From Planctomycetales bacterium (lineage in GTDB: Bacteria; Planctomycetota; Planctomycetia; Pirellulales; Pirellulaceae), in NCBI GenBank assembly GCA_020427005.1, contig JAGQOY010000013.1:1-64000 (forward strand): 64,000 nucleotides of DNA, read 5' to 3'. Both the position numbers and the translations under genes were made by a program. Shown here in pieces: positions 19,159 to 28,417 of this stretch (its first letter is position 1; each line of letters opens with the position of its first letter). Below the pieces are notes generated by a model. It was not told where the DNA came from. It did not search any database and worked only from the letters and a program-made list of their open reading frames with translations.

Positions 19159-19725
19159 CTATGGCTGGGGACGATGCCAAATCACATCCGGCACACCCCG
19201 CAGATGGTTCGCCAACCGTGCTAAGACGAAAAATAGGTCGCTGAGGCGATTCAGATAGACGACCACCTGGGATTGGGTCGTTTCTCCTAATAGACGTACT
19301 GCGCGTCGTTCGGCACGCCGACACACGGTCCTGGCTAAATGGCAGTGAGCCGCTGCTCTGGTACCTCCTGGAAGGATAAAGTTGGTGAGCGCGCTAACGT
19401 GCGTTTCTGCGCAATCTATTCCACTTTCTAGTCGGGAAATCGATGATTCGGAAACTAGTCGCAATCCGTGTTTGTCCGGGTCCGGAGCGGACAACTCCGA
19501 ACCAACGCAGAACAGATCAGCTTGAATGTGCCGCAAGACCTCCACCATCCATTCCTTTTCTGCTCCATCGGGTAATTCCGCTAGTTCACAAATCAAAACA
19601 CCACAAATGGAGTTCAATTCATCGACCGTACCGTAGGCCTCGATACGGTCGTCACATTTCTGCACACGCGGTCCCCCAAAGACTCCTGTCGTGCCGTCAT
19701 CTCCGGTTTTCGTGTAGATTTTCAT
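19159..19725 (-). CDS. pduO: Cob(I)alamin adenosyltransferase, PduO type
   Basis: 188-residue ATP:corrinoid adenosyltransferase, which makes coenzyme B12 (adenosylcobalamin). The N-terminal ATP-binding signature TKTGDDGTTG at about 4-13 is followed by the helical bundle motifs EAYGTVDELNS and FILPGGTRAAAHCHLAR, then RRAERR and YLNRLSDLFFVLAR, all strongly conserved in PduO. Its length is normal. The upstream region contains a hairpin at 19777-19817 but no B12-box, so cobalamin riboswitch control is not indicated. No other B12 genes lie nearby. Confidence 0.93.
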   Translation of the reverse strand: MKIYTKTGDDGTTGVFGGPRVQKCDDRIEAYGTVDELNSICGVLICELAELPDGAEKEWMVEVLRHIQADLFCVGSELSAPDPDKHGLRLVSESSISRLESGIDCAETHVSALTNFILPGGTRAAAHCHLARTVCRRAERRAVRLLGETTQSQVVVYLNRLSDLFFVLARLANHLRGVPDVIWHRPQP

Positions 19726-19776
19726 GTTTAGGCACTCGGGAGGCTGGTCATGCGAGGAACAATCCTAATAGGCGAC

Positions 19777-19817
19777 GATGTTATCCTTACAGGTCGGTTT
19801 TGGCGACCAGCAACATC
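19777..19817. repeat. Inverted repeat upstream of the adenosyltransferase gene
   Basis: GATGTT (19777-19782) pairs with AACATC (19812-19817), enclosing GGTCG (19792-19796) and CGACC (19804-19808) around a GTTTTGG loop. It lies about 50 bases upstream of the minus-strand adenosyltransferase start. The function is unknown; it could be an operator or RNA hairpin. Confidence 0.45.
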
Positions 19818-20017
19818 ATGAAGTTCAACAATTCAATCCACTTGTGCGCAATTCAATTTCAGACGCGTCGCCGGGTTCACGGCGGTGCCGTGGTTGAGCC
19901 AAGGTCCGTAGCCTCGTATCATCACAAGCTATGACAGAAAGTTTCTCGAGTGAATTACAGCCATTGGTAAGTACTTCGCTTTTAATTCTGTAGTCAAGAA
20001 TCCCAAATCGAACTCCA

Positions 20018-20464
20018 ATGTCAAAGTTGTTACTCGCTAGCGGAATTATACTCTTTACTCGCACATCCCCTCCCCAGTTTCTTTTGCTCAAACATGCTGA
20101 CCGCTGGGACTTGCCCAAGGGACATGCCGAGGAGGGAGAATCGTCTCTCGAAACTGCCCTGCGTGAGACGGAAGAAGAAACTGGAGTCTCAGCGTCTCAA
20201 ATCGAAATTGATCCACAATTTCAATTCACGATTGAATACCAAGTCCTAAATGCCAAACGCGGTTATTATGACAAGAGGGTCGTTTATTACTTAGGTTACT
20301 TACCTCACATAGTACCAATTCGTTTGACCGAACACGAGGAAGCTAAATGGTGGACGTGGCCCCCGGCTGATTCTATTCAACGTCAAACCATAGATCCTTT
20401 ACTCGCCTCAGTGGCTGAGCATTTGAAAGCATATCCAAGTACACTTCTAGAGCACGATTCTTAA
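20018..20464 (+). CDS. Nudix hydrolase, Ap4A hydrolase-like
   Basis: 148-residue Nudix enzyme resembling bis(5'-nucleosyl)-tetraphosphatases of the animal/archaeal type. The Nudix box is complete from Gly35 to Val57: G35, E41, R49-E50 and the metal-binding E52-E54 run, then G56. The preceding DRWDLPKGH and the later YYDKRVVYYLGYLP and EHEEAKWW segments fit the asymmetrical Ap4A hydrolase subgroup. The role would be removal of dinucleoside polyphosphates, though substrate range in this family is broad. ATG start with no evident ribosome-binding site. It is followed 32 bases later by the DUF2891 gene, perhaps in one transcript. Confidence 0.88.
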   Translation: MSKLLLASGIILFTRTSPPQFLLLKHADRWDLPKGHAEEGESSLETALRETEEETGVSASQIEIDPQFQFTIEYQVLNAKRGYYDKRVVYYLGYLPHIVPIRLTEHEEAKWWTWPPADSIQRQTIDPLLASVAEHLKAYPSTLLEHDS

Positions 20465-20496
20465 CCCTTCAACTAATTAACAAAACAACTGATCAA

Positions 20497-21669
20497 ATGC
20501 TATTGGGCCAATCTATGAAACGGCAGCTACTTTCTTGGGCAAAGATATGGACCATTATGTGGATAGTGTTGCTGGCCTGCGACATTGATGCGCAGGAGGT
20601 TGAAAGAGTTTACGCGCAGGAGGCTCAAAGTGATGGGCGGCATCTAGCACTAACCAGGGAACAAGTAGCGCAGTTTATGAATTTGGCTCTCGCAGGCATC
20701 GAAAGAGAATATCCAAATAAGCCTTCCAATGTACTGACAAGCGCAGCGGACGTCGTATCTCCTCGTGAACTACATCCTGTATTTTACGGTTGTTTTGATT
20801 GGCATTCGTCTGTTCACGGGCACTGGCTATTAGTGCGACTCCTCAAGCTTTACCCGCAGCATGAAAAGGCTCTGGAAGTTCGGCAGTTGCTTGACCGCCA
20901 GCTTTCTGCAGAGAAGCTATTGCAAGAACTTGCCTATTTCAACGTCAAAGAAAATGAGAGTTTTGAGCGCATGTATGGTTGGGCATGGTTATTGCGTCTA
21001 GTGATTGAATTGCGCACTTGGCAGGACTCCGATGCTCAACGCTGGTCCGCCAACCTTCAACCGCTTGAATTAAGAATAGTGGAATTGGTTAAGGCCTATC
21101 TTCCTCGCTTAACATATCCCATCAGAACAGGTGAGCATCCCGATACCGGCTTTGCACTGGCCCAAATTTATGACTATGCGATAACCATCCACGATCCAGA
21201 TTTGCAAAGCTCAATTCGCGATTTTTGCGTAAACAAGTACTTGAATGACAGCGACTATCCAGCGCGTTATGAGCCATCTGGTCAAGATTTCTTTTCGACA
21301 TGCTTGAACGAAGCCGACTTGATGCGGCGCACGCTCAACGCGACGGACTTTGCGCGATGGTTAGAGACCTTTCTGCCTCAGTTAGGAATTCCCAATGGCA
21401 GTGCCCAGTCTCTGCTCTCACCTGTATCTGTATCGGATGTGACTGACGGAAAGTTGGTCCATCTAGCAGGCTTGAACTTTAATCGTGCCTGGACCCAATA
21501 CGGCGTTGCGTTCGCGCTTCCACAAACAGATCCAAGGCGGGAGGTCCTTTTGGCGAGCGCCCGCGCCCACGAAAAATCAGGTCTGGAATACGTTTTCAGT
21601 GGTCATTATGAAGGCGAACACTGGTTGGCAACCTTTGCAGTGTATGCGATGACTGACGCTGGATATTAA
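20497..21669 (+). CDS. DUF2891 family protein with N-terminal signal
   Basis: 390-residue member of DUF2891. The first 32 residues hold a hydrophobic segment (IWTIMWIVLLACDIDAQ) that looks like a signal peptide or anchor; ATG codons at 20497 and 20515 are both possible starts. The domain begins with LHPVFYGCFDWHSSVHGHWLLVRLL, the most conserved block, and contains GWAWLLRLVIEL, YPIRTGEHPDTGFALAQIYDYA and FFSTCLNEADLMRR. The many helices suggest an alpha/alpha barrel as in glycan-processing enzymes, but no activity is established. The two genes downstream are on the opposite strand or unrelated. Confidence 0.85.
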   Translation: MLLGQSMKRQLLSWAKIWTIMWIVLLACDIDAQEVERVYAQEAQSDGRHLALTREQVAQFMNLALAGIEREYPNKPSNVLTSAADVVSPRELHPVFYGCFDWHSSVHGHWLLVRLLKLYPQHEKALEVRQLLDRQLSAEKLLQELAYFNVKENESFERMYGWAWLLRLVIELRTWQDSDAQRWSANLQPLELRIVELVKAYLPRLTYPIRTGEHPDTGFALAQIYDYAITIHDPDLQSSIRDFCVNKYLNDSDYPARYEPSGQDFFSTCLNEADLMRRTLNATDFARWLETFLPQLGIPNGSAQSLLSPVSVSDVTDGKLVHLAGLNFNRAWTQYGVAFALPQTDPRREVLLASARAHEKSGLEYVFSGHYEGEHWLATFAVYAMTDAGY

Positions 21670-21692
21670 ACACAGCGGAATGTAAAAGCCGC

Positions 21693-23408
<1,716 letters not shown>

Positions 23409-23600
23409 TTACACCATCGGTCTGAACAAGGTCAGATTGTGTGGGTTATTTGGATTGAAGCTGTTACGAATTCCACTGAAACCGTTTTAGCACACGCTGA
23501 CTGTCGTCCCAACGCAAGGAGATAACCTAGCTTTCTTTGTCTACATTCCTGGCTGTAGCCACGAGTGTGTGGAAAACCCCCGTAAGCCGAGAGAATACTC

Positions 23601-24305
23601 ATGGGTTCGCAGCAACGCTCCCAAAATAAGAATTCTAGCCAAACTTCCGCTAGCTCCAACAAACCGGACGCCCTAACCAGCTTCGGCAGTCTGTCCGATG
23701 AGCAGCTTGAAGCCCACTTGGAAGTTTATCGCTACGGCGTATTTGAACTAACTGACGCCATTCGTCCGTCTGTCGACTTAGAGGTAATCCCCCGCCAGGG
23801 ATTCCGACACGATGTTTACGCCGATCCAACCAATGACGTAAAAGTGCCAGCCATCATGGCAGCAGCATCGCGTGAACGGCTGTTCGACTTGTTCATTGAT
23901 ATGATCGATACATTGGGTCCTGTCGTAGATGTGGTTCTCGAAACCAGCCATTACCATACAGGTGGACATGAAGATTACTATCGCGAACATATTGACATGC
24001 CCGTGTTAAAAAGCATTCTCTACGATTTTGAGGAGATGTTGCTCAATGACGGTTGTACTGGCGTTGCCGTTCTCAACCCTAAGCGACAACAAGAAGTTCA
24101 ATTCGACGAACACAAGCTAATCATTGCGTACGGCTCACCACTAGAGTCTTTTGAGCGCGTACTGATCAATCACGATGTATACATCGATAACGATATCCGT
24201 TTCATTACTGAGGCGGAACACGTTCATACCAGCAGCGACCGACTGTACGATGAATTTCAGACGTTGGCCATGCGATTAGGCATGGAAAACTGCGAACGAT
24301 TCTAA
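23601..24305 (+). CDS. Conserved-looking protein of unknown function
   Basis: 234-residue soluble, acidic protein that I do not recognise. After a Ser/Gln/Asn-rich N-terminus (about 30 residues) come LSDEQLEAHLEVYRYGVFELTD, then VVLETSHYHTGGHEDYYRE, with several His and acidic residues that could bind metal, and DEFQTLAMRLGMENCERF at the end. The even mix of helices and strands and the normal codon pattern indicate a real gene. No signal peptide or membrane segment. It ends one base before the end of the opposite-strand glycosyltransferase-like gene. Confidence 0.7.
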   Translation: MGSQQRSQNKNSSQTSASSNKPDALTSFGSLSDEQLEAHLEVYRYGVFELTDAIRPSVDLEVIPRQGFRHDVYADPTNDVKVPAIMAAASRERLFDLFIDMIDTLGPVVDVVLETSHYHTGGHEDYYREHIDMPVLKSILYDFEEMLLNDGCTGVAVLNPKRQQEVQFDEHKLIIAYGSPLESFERVLINHDVYIDNDIRFITEAEHVHTSSDRLYDEFQTLAMRLGMENCERF

Positions 24306-24306
24306 G

Positions 24307-25113
24307 TCAAGCAGCCGTTTTGCGCAATCCGGTTGCTACCAAACGGCTCACTTGATTTCGAAGGTCTCGCAGCCATTGATTGGCAACCAGAGTCGAGCGT
24401 CTTGGAAACTTGGGCTCCGGCAAACTGCGGAATTGGGAGCTACTTAACAACGCCTGACCTGCGGCATGCTGTTCGTCCGTCAGGCAATCTCTGTCTGGTA
24501 GATAGACACAACCAGCAAATTCTCCGCGATCCCGCACGCCGGGAAACGGATGGACTTGCTCACCCGGATACCCATAGAAATCACTGTGCACAAAGCACTG
24601 ATGTCGATATTGGCGGTAGACGTTATCACGCAAGAAATCTTGATCTTGCCCTTTCTTATGCCAGAGCTTCCAACTGGAAACCTGAAGCGGAAGTTGTGAG
24701 AGGAACCCTTTACGACATCCCCATAGACCACCCATCATTGGGACTTGATGCAACGGATGATCGCGCATGATGTGCAGGGGTCGATCACTTTCTAGCCACT
24801 GATCAACCGCCAAACGTTCTCGCAACGTTAGTCGTGAATCAGCATCCCTAATAATAACTGCATCAATCTGTGGATCGGCTGCAGGATAGAATCGCCAAAA
24901 CATTCCATCAATGACCGAAGTCCGTTGTTGCCTTATTATTTCTGCTCCTGCAGATTCCATCTTTGCCAATAGACTACTATCAATCTCCTCAGATACATAA
25001 ATGCGAACCTTCCATTGGGGATAAACACTTGCCGCCAGACGAACGTTTCGCAGGGCTCCCTGAAGGTAAACATCGGAGGTACCGTACAGTGAAAAAGAGA
25101 TCAGCCTAGTCAT
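24307..25113 (-). CDS. Putative GT-A-like glycosyltransferase
   Basis: 268-residue protein resembling nucleotide-diphospho-sugar transferases. The N-terminal strand ISFSLYG and QWKVRIYVSEEID are followed by a DxD-like motif in AVIIRDADSRL at about 84-94, the usual metal/nucleotide-sugar site, then MRDHPLHQVPMMGGLWGCRKG, which resembles an acceptor loop. The start overlaps the stop of the gene upstream in an ATGA arrangement, so the two are translationally coupled. Together with the next two genes it forms a minus-strand surface-glycan cluster opposite a GT4 gene. The sugar and acceptor are unknown. Confidence 0.7.
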   Translation of the reverse strand: MTRLISFSLYGTSDVYLQGALRNVRLAASVYPQWKVRIYVSEEIDSSLLAKMESAGAEIIRQQRTSVIDGMFWRFYPAADPQIDAVIIRDADSRLTLRERLAVDQWLESDRPLHIMRDHPLHQVPMMGGLWGCRKGFLSQLPLQVSSWKLWHKKGQDQDFLRDNVYRQYRHQCFVHSDFYGYPGEQVHPFPGVRDRGEFAGCVYLPDRDCLTDEQHAAGQALLSSSQFRSLPEPKFPRRSTLVANQWLRDLRNQVSRLVATGLRKTAA

Positions 25114-25961
25114 GCGATCATGAGCCCCCGGCCTGAGTCAAATTGCGGGTCTGAATAATCGATAATTTGCCAGTTCAACTGGGTGGCTGTTCCCAAAGCG
25201 CGATTGGGATATCGAAAATTGTGATAGTAGAGACTAACACCTGCCACATCCAATGATTCGAGCATGCACCGAATGGAACTCTCCATGCAATGTATCTCTC
25301 GTGCCCTTTCTAGTAGCAATCCTAGATGAAAGATGCTTTCAGAAATATCGTTGCGCACTACATACCCAGGCTTGTGGAATTCTATTGCGAACCCCCGCGC
25401 CGGATCATCGTGCACAAATACATAGTCGCTACCGGGAGCTAGCTTTCGAAAGACGCGTTCCTCTTCTACAAGATCTCGCTGCCAGAAACAGTGGGAATAG
25501 CGAACCGAATACGGGATCCCTGCTTGCATGTAAAATAGCTCATCGAAAAACAGCTCCGGATGCTGAGTCTCAAGCAGTTTTAGGTGTTTATGCCCGATCG
25601 AAACATACCGTTTTACACCGTTGCAATTCAGCCAAGCATGAACTTGCGGTGTCTCTTTTTGCCTAGGATCGATTCCGATCAACCGAATGCGAGGTTCATC
25701 TCGGTACATCCACCGAGTCATTTCAAGGAGTGTTTGCTTGCAAAAAAGATATACGTGACTAGTCACCTTGATTCGGCTTGCGATCCACCGAACTAGACCA
25801 TTGCAATGAATCATGTCTCCCAATCCGAGGTGGTGATGCACAAAGACATCTTCCCCAGGATCAATCGCATCCAGCGAAATCTTTATTGGTTGACGGATAT
25901 ATTCAAACATGCTTAATTGAAAAAAAACTGTTTGCAGAAACGGCTCGAGTAAACCCGGCAT
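25110..25961 (-). CDS. Putative glycan-related protein, GT-B-like
   Basis: 283-residue protein of uncertain family. Residues 38-55 (VFVHHHLGLGDMIHCNGL) resemble the His/Gly-rich N-terminal loop of glycosyltransferases that recognise heptose or similar sugars, and VFVHDDPARGF followed by IHCMESSIRCMLESL near the C-terminus looks like a nucleotide-sugar-binding half. It lies between a methyltransferase and a GT-A-like gene in a tight operon. The ATG at 25961 is used; an alternative at 25910 would remove 17 residues. AGGAG touches the upstream ATG with no spacer, so the start is uncertain. Confidence 0.6.
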   Translation of the reverse strand: MPGLLEPFLQTVFFQLSMFEYIRQPIKISLDAIDPGEDVFVHHHLGLGDMIHCNGLVRWIASRIKVTSHVYLFCKQTLLEMTRWMYRDEPRIRLIGIDPRQKETPQVHAWLNCNGVKRYVSIGHKHLKLLETQHPELFFDELFYMQAGIPYSVRYSHCFWQRDLVEEERVFRKLAPGSDYVFVHDDPARGFAIEFHKPGYVVRNDISESIFHLGLLLERAREIHCMESSIRCMLESLDVAGVSLYYHNFRYPNRALGTATQLNWQIIDYSDPQFDSGRGLMIA

Positions 25962-25964
25962 CTC

Positions 25965-26615
25965 CTATGCTGCTGCTGTCATAGCCGAAGTTCCACCAGC
26001 GTATCGATACAGACACAAGCCCACCGAATCATATCCACGCTTGGTCCACCAGACATTTTTGGAATGCCCGTGCAATAGGTCGACTAAAGTCCACTTGTCG
26101 GTCTGTTCCATGTAGGGACGTAACTGGCTAGCTTTAATTGAAACGATCCTTGAATTACGTCCGCCAGGCTGTGACCAATCATGCATGGCAAACATGCATC
26201 CCGGTGCCAAAAACGGTTCTAATTTTCTCAGGTCCTGAAGCGCCAATTCGGGGATCTCAGGCCCATCAAAAAAGATCATATCTGGAATCGATTGAGTCCG
26301 GAGCAAGTGGTCAATCAACTGCTCTGACTTCCACGGGTGATATACGAGTGTCCCGGAGAATCGGCGCAGAAATCCAACCGGAGGCTGCCGAACTGGATCA
26401 CAACTGTGCAAAACGCCGTTCCATCTTTGGAGTGCCATGGACAAATAAAAGGTCGAGCCACCGACCCCCGTTCCAACTTCAAGAACAGTTTTGGGTTGAA
26501 ATTGGCATGCCCATTGGAATAACCTGAGCCGCTCTAGTGGCAACATTTCACCGGGGAATGGATTGCGAGGTAGCTGACTGGCTACGATCACGCGAGTAAA
26601 CAATTTTCGAATCAT
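25965..26615 (-). CDS. Class I SAM-dependent methyltransferase
   Basis: 216-residue methyltransferase, first in the minus-strand surface cluster. The SAM-binding motif I is TVLEVGTGVGGSTFYLS at about 39-55, followed by LHSCDPVRQP (acidic end of strand 2) and DMIFFDGPEIPELALQDL, with MHDWSQPGGRNS after it. The layout is like the sugar- or small-molecule methyltransferases found in glycan clusters (compare cephalosporin hydroxylase-like and Methyltransf_24 families). The ATG at 26615 begins the first coherent protein segment. Its stop lies 3 bases from the next gene's start, supporting co-transcription. Confidence 0.78.
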   Translation of the reverse strand: MIRKLFTRVIVASQLPRNPFPGEMLPLERLRLFQWACQFQPKTVLEVGTGVGGSTFYLSMALQRWNGVLHSCDPVRQPPVGFLRRFSGTLVYHPWKSEQLIDHLLRTQSIPDMIFFDGPEIPELALQDLRKLEPFLAPGCMFAMHDWSQPGGRNSRIVSIKASQLRPYMEQTDKWTLVDLLHGHSKNVWWTKRGYDSVGLCLYRYAGGTSAMTAAA

Positions 26616-27022
26616 GATTAGATATTGGTAGTTGGCGGGATAAATAGCTCGCGAAAAAACAATTTGCTAGCACAAGACAATGGTTCAAGCGCCTATTACC
26701 GACCGTCATTATCAAAAATGCGGTAGCGAAACAAGGCAGCTTGATTGCACCCAAGCGCCGGGAAAATTTGATACTGAACAAGAGTGTCCCTCGCCCACAA
26801 TGCTTGTTTGGAATTGCGAAATTCGAACACTCCACAACCCGACACGAAAGTGAGGGAATGATTTGAATCGTTTCCATCGCACCTGGGTCGTCTCTAAATG
26901 ACACCTGAGATTGTGAGATTTCCTAACCTATCTGGCGAACGATTGCACTTGGCTAAAGGAACTGTCATACCGTACAACTGAGAAGTGTTATCCGAGTTCG
27001 AGCCTCAAATTAACTTCTCTGA
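26616..27022. other. Intergenic region between divergent glycan genes
   Basis: About 400 bases separating the divergent methyltransferase and GT4 genes, so it should carry two promoters. No strong hairpin, repeat or extra coding frame is evident. Confidence 0.45.
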
Positions 27023-28360
27023 ATGTTCAATAGCCTTCAGACAGTTGCTGGAAGACATCCATCCATGAGAGTCTTAGTCTTTGAACCCAATTACGTTGGC
27101 CATAATTTGGCCTATGTTCGGCATTTGATGCATGGCTTGGGCAAGCTCAATTGCGACCCCCATTTCGTCACTAGCGTGCAAAGCCGAGAGTCGACCGAGT
27201 ACCAGGCGCAATTGGGTGATCTCACAGATTCCTTTCAGACTCACGCCTTCGAAGGATTCAGTAGCCGGGCAAACCGAAATGGGATTCGTGTGAACGGCTT
27301 TTATGGTGCAAGAGCCATATTGCATGTGCTCAACGAAGCGATAGTGCGAATCAAACCACATCACCTATACATTCCTTTTGGAAACCCCGTTGCAAATCTG
27401 CTCGCCTATACAAATGGTGTGACCAACTTGATCCGACGGAACAACATTGAAACAGAAATCATTCTGCTATTCGGCCGGTACTCGATTCCACAATCAAGTT
27501 TTTTGGGCCGTTGGAAGCGTCATTTTTCGCTCTCACTACTGCATCGAGGCCCCTGGTTCAGAATTCACCATATTCTTCCGTTTGCAGTGTCTACGATTCA
27601 AAGTTTTGATCCTCAGTTGGCGGCTAAAACACGTCTGTTGCCAGATCCAGTTACAGCTCCAGCGCCAATGAGCCATCAAGGGGCCTGCCAAAAACTGGGC
27701 ATTCCCGCCGACGGCAAATACATATCTCTTCTGGGAGTACTCGAAGAACGCAAAGGCATTTATCAGTTACTTACGGCCTTTGAGCGAGCACTGCCAGAAT
27801 TGGCGGCCCGCGACCGACTACTACTTGCTGGCCGGCCCTGCCCACAAGTAGCTCTTCGGCTTGGTACTTCTTGGTCCCATTTATTACAGTCTGGCCGAGT
27901 CGTTTTGATTGATCGCTATCTCGACAATGAAGAAATGGATGCCGCCCTGAGAGCATCGGCGACGATTGCGACACCCTATCCAAGACACCAGTACAGTGCA
28001 AGTATCGTGATTCGGGCAGCCGCCAGCCAAGTCCCGGTGATTGCGAACTCAATTGGTTGGATGCGAGATGTAGTTCAAAGACACCAGCTAGGTAAAAGCT
28101 GCGAAACTAACAATCCTGAAGTTTTCTCTCAGGCTATCATCGAATCATTTCGTCACTCGGGCAAACCAAACCCGTCGGCGCAACGTTTTGCCGAGTTCCA
28201 CTCCGTTCCCAATTTCGTTGCTCACATTACTGATCGCTTGTCGCGCCGGTTGAAAGAGCCAAGCCTACCCTCAATGAGTTGGCAAGCCTTGCTTGAGAGC
28301 ACAGAAATCGTCCCGTCGCCGCAGCACTGCCCTGAAAAAGAAAAGGCCGTCGCAGCTTGA
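27023..28360 (+). CDS. Glycosyltransferase family 4 (GT-B)
   Basis: 445-residue retaining-type glycosyltransferase. The N-terminal lobe has VLVFEPNYVGHNLAYVRHLMHGL (MRVLVFEP at about 15), and the C-terminal lobe has ISLLGVLEERKGIYQLLTAF, DRLLLAGRP, VVLIDRYLDNEEMDAALRAS and the terminal ATPYPRHQYSASIVIRAAASQVPVIAN, where the nucleotide-sugar donor binds. The N-terminal Met at 27023 or an internal ATG at 27065 (MRVLVF) are both possible. It is divergent from the three-gene cluster at 24.3-26.6 kb. The last bases of its coding sequence form the hairpin that appears to terminate the converging PEP-CTERM gene. Confidence 0.85.
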   Translation: MFNSLQTVAGRHPSMRVLVFEPNYVGHNLAYVRHLMHGLGKLNCDPHFVTSVQSRESTEYQAQLGDLTDSFQTHAFEGFSSRANRNGIRVNGFYGARAILHVLNEAIVRIKPHHLYIPFGNPVANLLAYTNGVTNLIRRNNIETEIILLFGRYSIPQSSFLGRWKRHFSLSLLHRGPWFRIHHILPFAVSTIQSFDPQLAAKTRLLPDPVTAPAPMSHQGACQKLGIPADGKYISLLGVLEERKGIYQLLTAFERALPELAARDRLLLAGRPCPQVALRLGTSWSHLLQSGRVVLIDRYLDNEEMDAALRASATIATPYPRHQYSASIVIRAAASQVPVIANSIGWMRDVVQRHQLGKSCETNNPEVFSQAIIESFRHSGKPNPSAQRFAEFHSVPNFVAHITDRLSRRLKEPSLPSMSWQALLESTEIVPSPQHCPEKEKAVAA

Positions 28361-28374
28361 ATACTGCAACGGCC
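28335..28374 (-). terminator. Rho-independent terminator for the PEP-CTERM gene
   Basis: GGCCGT (28345-28350) and GCAG (28352-28355) pair with CTGC (28364-28367) and ACGGCC (28369-28374), with one C-A mismatch and an 8-base loop. On the minus strand the hairpin is followed by a T-rich tract (28335-28344). It overlaps the last codons of the GT4 gene. Confidence 0.75.
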
Positions 28375-28417
28375 ATGGGAATCATTTGGCGATTTCGTAG
28401 CTAAGTAAAAATCTAAC

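Noticed and set aside
19726-20017. Cobalamin riboswitch upstream of pduO
   Set aside because: No B12-box (GCCACTG) or the usual multi-helix layout was found; only a simple hairpin is present.
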